Below the pieces are notes generated by a model. The model ran no database searches. It had not been told where the DNA came from and worked only from the letters and a program-made list of their open reading frames with translations. The position numbers were made by a program, and so were the translations under genes. A DNA stretch of 64,000 bases from Streptomyces sp. WAC 01529 (GTDB lineage Bacteria; Actinomycetota; Actinomycetes; Streptomycetales; Streptomycetaceae), in assembly GCF_003945545.1 (NCBI RefSeq), contig NZ_CP029617.1, positions 5,813,001 through 5,877,000 of the forward strand. Reading direction: 5' to 3'. Positions 21,948 to 30,746 of the stretch are shown here, one piece after another. Each line of letters opens with the position of its first letter. Within the stretch, counting starts at the first letter, position 1.

Positions 21948-23321
21948 CTAGACGGCTTCCCACAGCGCGGGCGTACCGGGCGGCTCCCAGCCGGTCTGCG
22001 CCTGATGCGGCTGGAGGCACCGGTAGGTCGAGCCGCCGTACGTGACCGAGTCACCCGCGGCGTACACCTTGCCCGCGGCCCAGGTGCCGCCCGGCTCGGG
22101 GTCGCCGGGCCCGGGGTCACCGCCGCCCGTGGTCCTGAGCGTCAGACCGAACTGCTGGAGCAGCGGATTGATCGGCTGGTGGAACGTCGTACCGCCGCTG
22201 CGGCAGTTGCCCGAACCGCCCGACGTGACGCCCTGCGCCTGGCTCCCGGAGATGTAGGAGCCGCCCGAGTCGCCGGGCTCCGCGCAGACCGTCGTCCTGG
22301 TCACGCCGCTGATGGTGCCCTCGGGGTAGGTGACGCTGGTGTTGTGCTGCGAGATGGTGCCGCAGTGCCACCCCGTCGTGGAGCCAGACCGGCAGATCGA
22401 CGCACCCACCGGGGACTGTGTGGAGCCCCCGACGCCGACCCGCTGGCCGCCCGGGCCCTTCACGTACGGGGTGGCGGTCCACTGCGTGTTCGTGGCGACC
22501 CAGGCCATGTCCCTGCCGGGGAAGATGGACGCCTGGAACGTGCCCTGGGCCACCCGGTTGTAGCCGGTGGTCGCCGTGCCCGCGCGCCCGCAGTGCCCCG
22601 CCGTGGCGAAGCCCTGCTGCGCGCCCTTGGTGACGGAGAAGCCGATGGAGCAGCGGCCGCCTCCCATGTAGTACGCCTCACCGCCCACGAGGTCGTACAG
22701 CGGGCGGGGCCTCTCCTGGGTCCTCTCCACGCGTACGAGGGCGGAGTCGACGCCCGCCGCGGAGACGAGGGACTTCGCGGCGGCGGCCTTCACCGCGTGC
22801 ACGACGACCGCGTTGGAGCGTACGTCGACGTACCAGACGGGCGCGTCCCGCGTCGCCTGCTTCTTCGCGGCGCGGTCCAGCCTGCCCTTGGCGGCGTCGA
22901 GTTCGGATATCGAATGCGGCACGACCCGCGCCTGTGCGCCGCGTGCCTCGATGAGCGGGACGTCGGCGGCGTCGGTGGTGGCCACGGTGAGCTTCTGGGA
23001 GGTGGCGCCGTGCACCCAGGCACCGGCGAAGTCACGGCCGAGCGCGTTGCGCAGCGCTCCCGCGTCGGCGCCGGCCTCGGCCTCGTTGACCAAACGAGCC
23101 TTGGCCTGCGCCGACGTGAGGCCGAGGTCGCGCTGCATCGCCTTCAAGACTCCGGGAGAGGTCTTGCCGACGGCGGCGCTCTCGGCGGGGGAGCGGACCG
23201 GGGAGGCGGCGGGATCGGCCTGCGCGAAGGCACTGCCGGGCAGCGCGGCGAGCACCAGCGCGCCGGCCGCGATGAGCGCGGCGCGGGTCGCGGCGGCGCG
23301 TCTGTGGGGAAGGGGGAGCAT
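21948..23321 (-). CDS. Secreted S1 serine protease with chitin-binding domain (streptogrisin C-like)
   Basis: The 457-aa preproprotein is of the alpha-lytic/streptogrisin type. A signal peptide (residues ~1-35, ending AFA) is followed by an alpha-lytic-type propeptide that folds the enzyme. The catalytic domain shows the triad His in FATAGHCG (~242), Asp in GRDMAWV (~270) and Ser in GDSGGSY (~350), with paired cysteines around each. A Gly/Pro linker (GGGDPGPGDPEPGG) joins a C-terminal carbohydrate-binding module 5/12 (TWAAGKVYAAGDSVTYGG). This layout matches S. griseus protease C and suggests attachment to chitin, for example fungal wall or insect debris. GAGGAG lies about 9 nt before the ATG. 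Confidence 0.92.
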   Translation of the reverse strand: MLPLPHRRAAATRAALIAAGALVLAALPGSAFAQADPAASPVRSPAESAAVGKTSPGVLKAMQRDLGLTSAQAKARLVNEAEAGADAGALRNALGRDFAGAWVHGATSQKLTVATTDAADVPLIEARGAQARVVPHSISELDAAKGRLDRAAKKQATRDAPVWYVDVRSNAVVVHAVKAAAAKSLVSAAGVDSALVRVERTQERPRPLYDLVGGEAYYMGGGRCSIGFSVTKGAQQGFATAGHCGRAGTATTGYNRVAQGTFQASIFPGRDMAWVATNTQWTATPYVKGPGGQRVGVGGSTQSPVGASICRSGSTTGWHCGTISQHNTSVTYPEGTISGVTRTTVCAEPGDSGGSYISGSQAQGVTSGGSGNCRSGGTTFHQPINPLLQQFGLTLRTTGGGDPGPGDPEPGGTWAAGKVYAAGDSVTYGGSTYRCLQPHQAQTGWEPPGTPALWEAV

Positions 23322-23448
23322 GCGGGGGTCTCCTCGGGGGGCGAGGGGTGAGCGGGGATCGATCGCCCACAACGTAGAACCCTCAACTGGCCGCGGGCAG
23401 CTGTCAGTCACCCCCGGTACCCGGTGTTATGGAACCGCCCCTCACCGC

Positions 23449-23508
23449 GCCCCTACGGGAAGGCCCCTCCCCGGGGCCGCCCCTACGGGAAGACACCTGC
23501 CCGGGGCA
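23449..23508. repeat. Two tandem 30-bp repeats
   Basis: GCCCCTACGGGAAG begins both units (23449 and 23479). The units agree at 26 of 30 positions and each contains CCCGGGG. They lie in the 229-bp gap between the LysR gene and the serine protease. Function is unknown. Confidence 0.7.
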
Positions 23509-23550
23509 ACGGGTGGGTGGGTGGGAAAGCATCCGCCGCGCAGCGGCGGC

Positions 23551-24507
23551 TCAGGACCCAGGCGCAGGGGACGGCGCCGCCAGCCACGCCGTGTAGCTCT
23601 CGCTGCGGGCCGCCGCCTCGGCGTGCGCCGCCCGCGCCTGGGCGAAGACCGCCGCCGCGCTGTCGTGGGCCGGAGCCGCCGGATGCCAGCCGAGCACATG
23701 GCGCCAGTACAGCGGCGTCCCTGCGAGGGGCCGCGTCACCACGCCCGGCGTCGGCGGGAAAGTGGCCCGGCACAGGCCCACCGCCCGCCCCACCTGCACC
23801 AGATGAACGCAGGACGCGACATCCGTCTCGTACACCCCCGAGGGCGTGAACCCCGCACGCGCGCACGCCGCCGTGAAGCAGTCCCCGAAACACCCGTCCC
23901 CCGGCACATCCGTCCACGCCTCACCGGCGAGCAGCGCCAGCTCGATCTCCTGGCGGCCGGCCAGCGGATGGCCCGTCGGCAGCATGACGAAGACGGGGTC
24001 GCGGCCCACCTCCCGCCACACCAGCAGCTCGCTCTGCGGCGGCGCGCTCGCCCCGCACGTCCCCACCAGCGCGAAGTCCAGCCGCCCGGCCGCCGTACGG
24101 GCCGCGATCTCCCGCTCCGACCAGGAGGTGTGGGTCGACACCGGCGCCCCCGGATGCGCGGCGGCGAGCCGGTCCACCAGCGCGCCGAGCAGCGGCCCGT
24201 GCGTCCCGCCGAGCCGGAACCCCGCGCCGCCCTCCCAGGCCCGCGCGAACCGCTGCGCCTCCTCGCGCAGCCCGCTCACCGCGGGCAGCACGACCCGGGC
24301 CCGCGCCAGCACGAACTCGCCGAGCGCGGTGGCCCGCACCCCGTGCCGCCCCCGCTCGAAAAGCTCCCCGCCGAGCGCGCGCTCGATCCGCTTCAACTGC
24401 GCGCTCAGGGCGGGCTGGGCGAGCCCGAGCGCGGTGGCCGCCTTGGTGAGGCTGCCCGCGTCGGCGATCGCACGGATCGTCTTCAGGTGCCGCAACTCCA
24501 GGTCCAT
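23551..24507 (-). CDS. LysR-family transcriptional regulator
   Basis: The 318-aa protein has the family N-terminal winged helix-turn-helix (LRHLKTIRAIADAGSLTKAATALGLAQPALSAQ split over residues ~4-36, then LKRIERALGGELFERG) and a C-terminal inducer-binding domain with LPTGHPLAGRQEIELALLAGE. The effector is unknown. It begins at ATG MDLELRHLK, 71 bp after the stop of glgX on the same strand. It is not divergent from a neighbour, which is unusual for LysR genes, and its target cannot be guessed from position. Co-transcription with glgX is possible. Confidence 0.9.
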   Translation of the reverse strand: MDLELRHLKTIRAIADAGSLTKAATALGLAQPALSAQLKRIERALGGELFERGRHGVRATALGEFVLARARVVLPAVSGLREEAQRFARAWEGGAGFRLGGTHGPLLGALVDRLAAAHPGAPVSTHTSWSEREIAARTAAGRLDFALVGTCGASAPPQSELLVWREVGRDPVFVMLPTGHPLAGRQEIELALLAGEAWTDVPGDGCFGDCFTAACARAGFTPSGVYETDVASCVHLVQVGRAVGLCRATFPPTPGVVTRPLAGTPLYWRHVLGWHPAAPAHDSAAAVFAQARAAHAEAAARSESYTAWLAAPSPAPGS

Positions 24508-24578
24508 GGCCCGAGCTTGGACCCGCCCCGCGGGCGCGGCAATACTCCGGTCTGGACCAACCCCCCGGAACGGCGAAT

Positions 24579-26858
24579 TCAGCCGCTGACCCGCAACAGC
24601 ACCACCGACCGCGCCCCCACCACCACCGCACCCCCGGCCCGATGCACGGTGCCCGGCGCCGCCCCCTGCTCCTCCAGCGCCGTGTCCACCACGACCTCGT
24701 ACGACGAGGCCCACGGCGGCCCCGGCAGCACGAACCGCGACGCACGCTCGCCCGCGTGCAGGACCGCGAGGAAACTGTCGTCGACCACCGGCGCCCCCCG
24801 GGCGTCACGCCCCGGTATGTCCCGCCCGGACAGATACATGCCGAGCGTCGCGGCGGGCGCGTACCAGTCGGCCTCCGTCATCTCCGTGCCGCGCGCCGTG
24901 AACCACGCCAGATCCCGCAGCCCGTCCGCCGAGTGCGCCCGCCCCGAGAAGAACGCCCGCCGCCGCAGCACCGGATGCCGGTGCCTCAGCTCGATCAGCC
25001 GGGCGGTGAGCGCGAACAGCTCCCGCCACCCCGGCTCCTCCCGCAGCCCCCAGTCGACCCAGCTGATCTCGTTGTCCTGGCAGTAGGCGTTGTTCGAGCC
25101 GCCCTGCGTACGCCCCATCTCGTCACCCGCGACGAACATCGGCACACCGGTCGAGAGCAGCAGCGTCGTCATGAGGTTGCGCAGCTGGCGGCGGCGCAGC
25201 GCCGCGATGTCCGCGTCGTCGCTCTCGCCCTCGGCCCCGCAGTTCCAGGAGCGGTTGTCGTCCGAGCCGTCCCGGTTCCCCTCGCCGTTGGCCTCGTTGT
25301 GCTTCCTCTCGTACGACACCAGGTCCCGCAGCGTGAAGCCGTCGTGCGCGGTCACGAAGTTCACCGACGCGTACGGCCTGCGCCCGCCCCACGCGTACAG
25401 GTCGCTCGACCCCGAGAGCCGGTACCCCAGATCCCGTACGTCCGGCAGCGCGCCCCGCCAGAAATCCCGTACCGCCCCTCGGTAGCGGTCGTTCCACTCC
25501 GTCCACAGCGGCGGGAACGCCCCCACCTGGTAGCCGCCCGAACCCACGTCCCACGGCTCGGCGATCAGCTTCACGCGGCGCAGGACCGGGTCCTGCGCGA
25601 TCACCGCGAGGAACGGCGAGAGCATGTCGACATCGTGGAAGGAGCGCGCGAGCGCCGCCGCCAGATCGAAGCGGAAGCCGTCCACGCCCATCTCCGTCAC
25701 CCAGTACCGCAGCGAGTCCGTGATGAGGCGCAGCACGTGCGGCTGGACGACCTGGAGCGTGTTCCCGCAGCCCGTGTAGTCCGCGTACCGCCGTGCGTCG
25801 TTCGGCTGGAGCCGGTAGTAGCCGCGGTTGTCGATGCCCTTCAGCGACAGCATCGGGCCCAGCTCACCGGCCTCCGCCGTGTGGTTGTAGACGACGTCGA
25901 GGATCACCTCGATCCCCGCCTCGTGCAGCGCGCGCACCATCCGCTTGAACTCGCCGACCTGCTGCCCCGTCGTCCCCGACGCCGCGTACGCCGCGTGCGG
26001 CGCGAAGTAGCCGATCGAGTTGTACCCCCAGTAGTTGCGCAGGCCACGCCGGAGCAGATGGTCCTCGTGCGCGAACTGATGCACCGGAAGCAGCTCGACC
26101 GCCGTCACCCCGAGGCGTACGAGATGCTCAAGCGCCGCCGGATGCGCCAGCCCCGCGTACGTGCCCCGCAGCTCCTGCGGGATCCCCGGATGCAGCTTGG
26201 TGAAGCCCCGCACATGCAGCTCGTAGATGACCGAGTCCGCCCACGGCGTCTTGGGCCGCCGGTCGTCGGCCCACTCGTCGTCCGGCGCGTCGTCGTGCAC
26301 GACCACGCCCTTGGGGACGTACGGCGCCGAGTCCCGGTCGTCGCGCACGGTGTCCGCCACATGCTGCTGGGGCCAGTCGCGCACATGCCCGTACACCTCC
26401 GCGGGCAGCGTGAAATCACCGTCGACCGCACGCGCGTACGGATCCAGGAGCAGCTTCGCCGGGTTCCAGCGGGCGCCCGTCCACGGATCCCAGCGGCCGT
26501 GGACCCGGTACCCGTACCGCTGGCCCGGCCGCACGCCCGGCACGAAACCGTGCCAGATCTCGTGCGTCAGCTCGGTCAGCGGACAGCGCGTCTCACCGCC
26601 CTCCGAGTCGAAGAGGCACAGCTCCACCGACTCCGCCCCGCCCGCCCACAGCGCGAAGTTGGTCCCCGCCACCCCGTCGGGCCCCACCCGGAAGCGCGCC
26701 CCGAGCGGCGTCGGCGCCCCCGGCCACACCGGCCGCGTCGGCACCGCGCGCCCCGCGGGCCGCCTGCTCCCGTTCACCGCGGGGGCGGGCCGCTCGGGCG
26801 CGGCGCGCCCCTTCGCCCGTGCCTCCCGCACTGCCCCTTGCTCGGATGCGCTCGACAC
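24579..26858 (-). CDS. glgX: Glycogen debranching enzyme GlgX (isoamylase type)
   Basis: The 759-aa GH13_11 enzyme hydrolyses alpha-1,6 branches of glycogen trimmed by phosphorylase. Residues 1-45 are a basic, Pro/Ala-rich tail absent from enterobacterial GlgX. A CBM48 domain (FRVGPDGVAGTNFALWAGGA) follows, then the barrel with the nucleophile Asp in VDGFRFDLAAALAR, the acid Glu in KLIAEPWDVGSGGYQVG and TAHDGFTLRDLVSYE; NEANGEGNRDG is typical of the family. The GTG start lies 8 nt after GGGAGG. Together with glgP and the glgE operon 11-25 kb away, it completes the alpha-glucan cycle in this region. Confidence 0.94.
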   Translation of the reverse strand: MSSASEQGAVREARAKGRAAPERPAPAVNGSRRPAGRAVPTRPVWPGAPTPLGARFRVGPDGVAGTNFALWAGGAESVELCLFDSEGGETRCPLTELTHEIWHGFVPGVRPGQRYGYRVHGRWDPWTGARWNPAKLLLDPYARAVDGDFTLPAEVYGHVRDWPQQHVADTVRDDRDSAPYVPKGVVVHDDAPDDEWADDRRPKTPWADSVIYELHVRGFTKLHPGIPQELRGTYAGLAHPAALEHLVRLGVTAVELLPVHQFAHEDHLLRRGLRNYWGYNSIGYFAPHAAYAASGTTGQQVGEFKRMVRALHEAGIEVILDVVYNHTAEAGELGPMLSLKGIDNRGYYRLQPNDARRYADYTGCGNTLQVVQPHVLRLITDSLRYWVTEMGVDGFRFDLAAALARSFHDVDMLSPFLAVIAQDPVLRRVKLIAEPWDVGSGGYQVGAFPPLWTEWNDRYRGAVRDFWRGALPDVRDLGYRLSGSSDLYAWGGRRPYASVNFVTAHDGFTLRDLVSYERKHNEANGEGNRDGSDDNRSWNCGAEGESDDADIAALRRRQLRNLMTTLLLSTGVPMFVAGDEMGRTQGGSNNAYCQDNEISWVDWGLREEPGWRELFALTARLIELRHRHPVLRRRAFFSGRAHSADGLRDLAWFTARGTEMTEADWYAPAATLGMYLSGRDIPGRDARGAPVVDDSFLAVLHAGERASRFVLPGPPWASSYEVVVDTALEEQGAAPGTVHRAGGAVVVGARSVVLLRVSG

Positions 26859-27011
26859 CTGTCAGCCTCCCGCGGCTCTGTCGGCCGACGCGCGAAGAAG
26901 GGCGTGCGGCGTCCCGGCCGCGGCTCCCCCTACGTCGTCCTCCCCACTGTTCTGCCCAGCGCACGCGTCGCACTCACGTTTCCCCGAGCCGGGACGGTCG
27001 TTGGGTCCCAC

Positions 27012-28223
27012 GTGAGACAGGTTGCGAGGCGCGCACGGCGCGCAGGGGCCGCGCTGGCCGCGGTAGTGACATGGGTCGGCCTGCTGGCCGGGGCGGCGGG
27101 CTGTTCCGGCGAGGGCCTGGACGGAGTCCTCGGGAAACCGCGCTCGCCCGCGGACGCGATCCGGGTGACACCCGACGACCAGAGCAAAGGGGTCAAGCCC
27201 GACGAACGGCTGGAGGTGAAGGTCCCCGGCGGCCGTCTGGAGTCGGTCGAGGTCGTCCGGACGCAGGACGCGCAGCAGTTCGATGTGCCGGGCCGCATCG
27301 GCGAGGACGGCATGACCTGGCGCCCCCTGGACAAGGGCCCGCTCGCCGTCGCCGCCACCTACAAGGTCGACGCCGTCGCCCTGGACGGCCACGGCCGCCG
27401 CACCGCCCGGCACACCACGTTCCGCACGGAGGTCCCCGACAAGCGCTTCGTCGCCTACGTGGCGCCCGAGAACCGCTCCACGGTCGGCACCGGAATGATC
27501 GTCTCCCTGGAGTTCAACCAGGAGGTCGAGAACCGCGCCGCCGTCCAGCGCGCCATCGAGGTCACCGCCCGCCCGGCCGTCGAAATCCGCCCGCACTGGT
27601 ACGGCAAGAACCGCGTGGACTTCCGCCCCGAGAAGTACTGGAAGCCCGGCACGAGGGTCACCGTCGGCCTGCGCCTGCGCGACGTCGAGGCCGCCCCTGG
27701 GGTCTACGGCCTCCAGGACAAGACCTTCGCGTTCACCGTCGGCCGCAGCCAGGTCTCCCTGGTCGACGCCGCCGAGCACACCATGGAGGTGCGCCGCGAC
27801 GGCGAGCTGATCTCCACCGTGCCGATCACCGCGGGCGCCCCCAAGACCCCCACGTACAACGGGAAGATGGTGGTAACGGAGATGCTGGAGGTGACCCGCA
27901 TGAACAGCCGCACCGTCGGCTTCGGCGGCGAGTACGACATCCCCGACGTGCCGCACGCCATCCGCCTGACGACCTCCGGCACCTTCCTGCACGGCAACTA
28001 CTGGGCCCCGGACGCCCCCGGCAACACCAATGTCAGCCACGGCTGCGTGGGCCTGCGCGACGTGAAGGGCGGCAGTTCCAAGACACCCGGGGGCTGGTTC
28101 TTCGACCGGACCCTCATCGGTGACGTCGTCGAAGTGATCAACAGCGATGACAAGAAGGTCGCTCCCGACAACGGCCTCGGCGGCTGGAACATGGAGTGGA
28201 AGGAGTGGCTGAAGAACGGCTGA
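27012..28223 (+). CDS. L,D-transpeptidase lipoprotein (YkuD domain), first copy
   Basis: The 403-aa envelope enzyme is expected to form 3-3 cross-links in peptidoglycan. The signal peptide ends in LLAGAAGC, an acceptable but weak lipobox, giving a membrane-anchored lipoprotein. Two Ig-like domains (about 50-260, including FAFTVGRSQVSLVDA) precede the YkuD catalytic domain, with HGNYW and the active Cys in SHGCVGLRDVKGG (~345). The C-terminal tail is LGGWNMEWKEWLKNG. The GTG start gives the best signal peptide; no strong Shine-Dalgarno sequence precedes it. It is followed by a paralogue of the same architecture, so the pair is a tandem duplication. It is divergent from glgX. Confidence 0.88.
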   Translation: MRQVARRARRAGAALAAVVTWVGLLAGAAGCSGEGLDGVLGKPRSPADAIRVTPDDQSKGVKPDERLEVKVPGGRLESVEVVRTQDAQQFDVPGRIGEDGMTWRPLDKGPLAVAATYKVDAVALDGHGRRTARHTTFRTEVPDKRFVAYVAPENRSTVGTGMIVSLEFNQEVENRAAVQRAIEVTARPAVEIRPHWYGKNRVDFRPEKYWKPGTRVTVGLRLRDVEAAPGVYGLQDKTFAFTVGRSQVSLVDAAEHTMEVRRDGELISTVPITAGAPKTPTYNGKMVVTEMLEVTRMNSRTVGFGGEYDIPDVPHAIRLTTSGTFLHGNYWAPDAPGNTNVSHGCVGLRDVKGGSSKTPGGWFFDRTLIGDVVEVINSDDKKVAPDNGLGGWNMEWKEWLKNG

Positions 28224-28253
28224 TCATGATCCACCCGCACCCCTCGGTCAGTT

Positions 28254-28285
28254 GGAACGGAACGGTGACATTGGCGGGGAGTCAT
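28254..28285 (+). promoter_or_regulatory. Candidate SigE-type envelope-stress promoter
   Basis: Two consecutive GGAAC boxes (28254-28258 and 28259-28263) are followed, 17 bp after the second, by GTCATC (28281-28286). This resembles the GGAAC-N16/17-GTC pattern of Streptomyces extracytoplasmic sigma factors. It would drive the second L,D-transpeptidase with a leader of about 95 nt. Confidence 0.35.
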
Positions 28286-28386
28286 CGCCCGGAGCCGTGT
28301 GGTTATCTATCGCTTGCGCGTGTCTGAAACGCGCAGGTGCACTGGGGTGCGGGCCTGGATCCAGGCCGTGCGAGGGGAGACACATC

Positions 28387-29625
28387 TTGAACGGGCGACC
28401 GATATCGGGGGCGTCGGTTGGCGCGCGTACGCGCGTGCGGCGAAGGGGCGCCAGGGGGCTGACGGCGGTGCTGTCGGGAGCGGCGATGCTCGCGGTGGCG
28501 GCCTGCGGCGGCGGAGGCTCGGACGCGGGCGACGGGGGCAAGGACAAGGCGGACAAGAACGCGCCATCGGCGGCGGTCGTGACGATAGCCCCCAAGGACG
28601 GCGCGAAATCGGTGGCCACCAGCGGGGCCCTGAAGATAGCCGCCGACAAGGGCAAGCTCTCCCAGGTCAAGGTCGAGGACAGCAAGGGCAACCCGGTCCC
28701 CGGCAAGATCACCTCGGGTGGCGCGGCCTGGACGCCCGCGCACCACCTCGCGGCGGCCACGACGTACAAGGTCCACGCGGTGGCGAAGGACTCCGAGGGC
28801 CGCGCGTCGGCCAAGGACACCTCCTTCACCACCCTCACCCCGCAGAACACCTTCATCGGCCAGTTCACACCGGAGGACGGCTCGAAGGTCGGCGTCGGAA
28901 TGCCGTTCTCGGTGCGGTTCACGCGCGGCATCACCGACCCGAAGGCCGTCGAGAAGGCCATCGAGATCAAGACCGAGCCGTCCGTGCCGGTCGAGGGCCA
29001 CTGGTTCGGCAACGACCGCATCGACTTCCGCCCGGAGAAGTACTGGAAGCCCGGCACGAAGGTCACCGTCAAGCTCAACCTCGACGGCGTCGAGGGCCGC
29101 CCGGGCGTCTACGGCAAGCAGTCCAAGACCCTGGACTTCACCATCGGCCGCAGCCAGGTCTCCACCGTCGACGCCAAGACGCACCAGATGAAGGTCGTCC
29201 GCGACGGCAAGCAGATCAAGAAGATCCCGATCACCGCGGGCGCGCCCGGCACGACCACGTACAACGGCCAGATGGTCATCAGCGAGAAGCTCCAGGTCAC
29301 CCGGATGAACGGCGAGACCGTCGGCTTCGGCGGCGAGTACGACATCAAGGACGTCCCGCACGCGATGCGCCTGTCGACCTCCGGCACGTTCATCCACGGC
29401 AACTACTGGGCGGGCGGCGTCTTCGGCAACTCCAACGCCAGCCACGGCTGCATCGGCCTGAGCGACGTGCGCGGCGGCTACAGCAAGAAGACGCCCGCCG
29501 GCTGGTTCTTCAACAACTCGCTGATCGGCGACGTCGTCGTGGTGAAGAACTCCGCGGACAAGAACATCCAGCCCGACAACGGCTACAACGGCTGGAACAT
29601 GTCGTGGGAGAAGTGGAAGGCGTAA
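28387..29625 (+). CDS. L,D-transpeptidase lipoprotein (YkuD domain), second copy
   Basis: The 412-aa paralogue has a twin-Arg-containing signal (RVRRRGARGLTAVLSG) with a good lipobox AVAAC, then a Gly/Asp/Lys-rich spacer, two Ig-like domains and a YkuD domain. The catalytic region has GTFIHGNYW and the active Cys in SHGCIGLSDVRGG, ending in a Trp-rich tail (GWNMSWEKWKA) shared with the first copy. The TTG start is supported by GAGGGGAG about 6-8 nt upstream; no better start is in frame. It should cross-link peptidoglycan outside the membrane. The two copies agree closely in the catalytic half and diverge in the N-terminal spacer. A candidate stress promoter lies upstream. Confidence 0.9.
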   Translation: MNGRPISGASVGARTRVRRRGARGLTAVLSGAAMLAVAACGGGGSDAGDGGKDKADKNAPSAAVVTIAPKDGAKSVATSGALKIAADKGKLSQVKVEDSKGNPVPGKITSGGAAWTPAHHLAAATTYKVHAVAKDSEGRASAKDTSFTTLTPQNTFIGQFTPEDGSKVGVGMPFSVRFTRGITDPKAVEKAIEIKTEPSVPVEGHWFGNDRIDFRPEKYWKPGTKVTVKLNLDGVEGRPGVYGKQSKTLDFTIGRSQVSTVDAKTHQMKVVRDGKQIKKIPITAGAPGTTTYNGQMVISEKLQVTRMNGETVGFGGEYDIKDVPHAMRLSTSGTFIHGNYWAGGVFGNSNASHGCIGLSDVRGGYSKKTPAGWFFNNSLIGDVVVVKNSADKNIQPDNGYNGWNMSWEKWKA

Positions 29626-29702
29626 CGCCACCGCGTACGGAGTGAGTGAGGGGCCCGGCACATGTGACCAAGTGCACCGGGTCCCTCCGCGTTAACCCCC
29701 GC

Positions 29703-29708
29703 TAACGT
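29703..29708 (+). promoter_or_regulatory. Extended leaderless -10 box for the enoyl-CoA hydratase
   Basis: TAACGT lies 7 nt before the ATG, and no Shine-Dalgarno sequence is present. This is the geometry of Streptomyces leaderless promoters. Confidence 0.4.
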
Positions 29709-29715
29709 GCGTCCC

Positions 29716-30483
29716 ATGACTGCACACCTCGAAGTCGCCGAAGGCGTCGGCACGATCCGACTCGACCGTCCCCCCATGAACGCCCTGGACATCGCCACCC
29801 AGGACCGCCTCAAGGAACTCGCCGCCGAGGCCACGCGCCGCGACGACGTGCGCGCCGTGGTGATCCACGGCGGCGAGAAGGTGTTCGCGGCGGGCGCGGA
29901 CATCAAGGAGATGCAGGCCATGGACCACGCGGCCATGATCGCGCGGTCCGGGGCCCTCCAGGAGTCCTTCACCGCGGTGGCCCGCATCCCCAAGCCGGTC
30001 GTCGCCGCCGTCAACGGTTACGCGCTCGGCGGCGGCTGCGAACTCGCGCTCTGCGCGGACTTCCGCATCGCCGCCGACAACGTCAAGCTCGGCCAGCCGG
30101 AGATCCTGCTCGGCCTCATCCCCGGCGCGGGCGGCACCCAGCGCCTGGCCCGCCTCGTCGGCCCGTCCAAGGCCAAGGACCTCATCTTCACCGGCCGCCA
30201 GGTGAAGGCCGAGGAGGCGCTCGCCATCGGCCTGGTGGACCGGGTCGTACCCGCCGCCGAGGTGTACGAGCAGGCGCACGCCTGGGCCGCGCGGCTCGCG
30301 CAGGGCCCGGCCATCGCGCTGCGCGCCGCCAAGGAGTCCATCGACGCGGGCCTGGAGACGGACATCGACACGGGCCTGGCCATCGAACGCACGTGGTTCG
30401 CGGGGCTGTTCGCCACGGAGGACCGGCAGCGGGGCATGCGGAGCTTCGTCGAGGAGGGCCCGGGCAAGGCGAAGTTCGTATGA
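29716..30483 (+). CDS. Enoyl-CoA hydratase/isomerase family protein
   Basis: The 255-aa crotonase-fold protein should hydrate trans-2-enoyl-CoA in beta-oxidation or a related path. Visible features are the CoA-binding FAAGADIKEM (oxyanion loop 1), NGYALGGGCELALCADFRIA with oxyanion Gly, the catalytic Glu in GQPEILLGLIPGAGGTQRL and the second Glu in that loop (E-x19-E pattern), plus the C-terminal RGMRSFVEEGPGKAKFV. The length is standard. The ATG of MTAHLEVAEG has no Shine-Dalgarno sequence but a -10 box 7 nt before it, which suggests a leaderless message. It stands alone; no other fatty acid gene is adjacent. Confidence 0.92.
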   Translation: MTAHLEVAEGVGTIRLDRPPMNALDIATQDRLKELAAEATRRDDVRAVVIHGGEKVFAAGADIKEMQAMDHAAMIARSGALQESFTAVARIPKPVVAAVNGYALGGGCELALCADFRIAADNVKLGQPEILLGLIPGAGGTQRLARLVGPSKAKDLIFTGRQVKAEEALAIGLVDRVVPAAEVYEQAHAWAARLAQGPAIALRAAKESIDAGLETDIDTGLAIERTWFAGLFATEDRQRGMRSFVEEGPGKAKFV

Positions 30484-30593
30484 ACTCCCTTGCCCACCCG
30501 CCGAGTTGACTTGCGGTCAGCCTGACGGTTCCCCCGAAGGAGCGGTTTATCGGTGGCTTAAGACAACCTTAAACCTGTCCGGCCCGAGGCCGT

Positions 30594-30605
30594 GGGTGAT
30601 CACCC
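30594..30605. promoter_or_regulatory. 12-bp perfect palindrome
   Basis: GGGTGATCACCC lies in the gap between the enoyl-CoA hydratase and the RsbW-like gene. It could be an operator. A second palindrome, GGCATATGCC, is at 30661-30670. Confidence 0.3.
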
Positions 30606-30676
30606 GTAAGCGGGAAGTCATCGCAGGTGAGGGCCGCTTCTCCGGTTCATTTCTGCCAGCGGCATATGCCTACCGT

Positions 30677-30705
30677 GCCCCCCGGAATGGTTGGTTCCGG
30701 GGGGC
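30677..30705 (+). terminator. Strong hairpin with 11-bp perfect stem
   Basis: GCCCCCCGGAA pairs with TTCCGGGGGGC around a 7-nt loop and is followed by TTATT. It ends about 40 nt before the RsbW-like gene, so it could terminate upstream transcription or attenuate that gene. Confidence 0.7.
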
Positions 30706-30746
30706 TTATTCCTCCGGAACGGCCCCGCAGGGCCCGCTGGGCGGCC

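Noticed and set aside
24642..27011. Long plus-strand frame running into the first L,D-transpeptidase
   Set aside because: It is antisense to glgX and lacks any motif; the transpeptidase signal peptide starts only at 27012.
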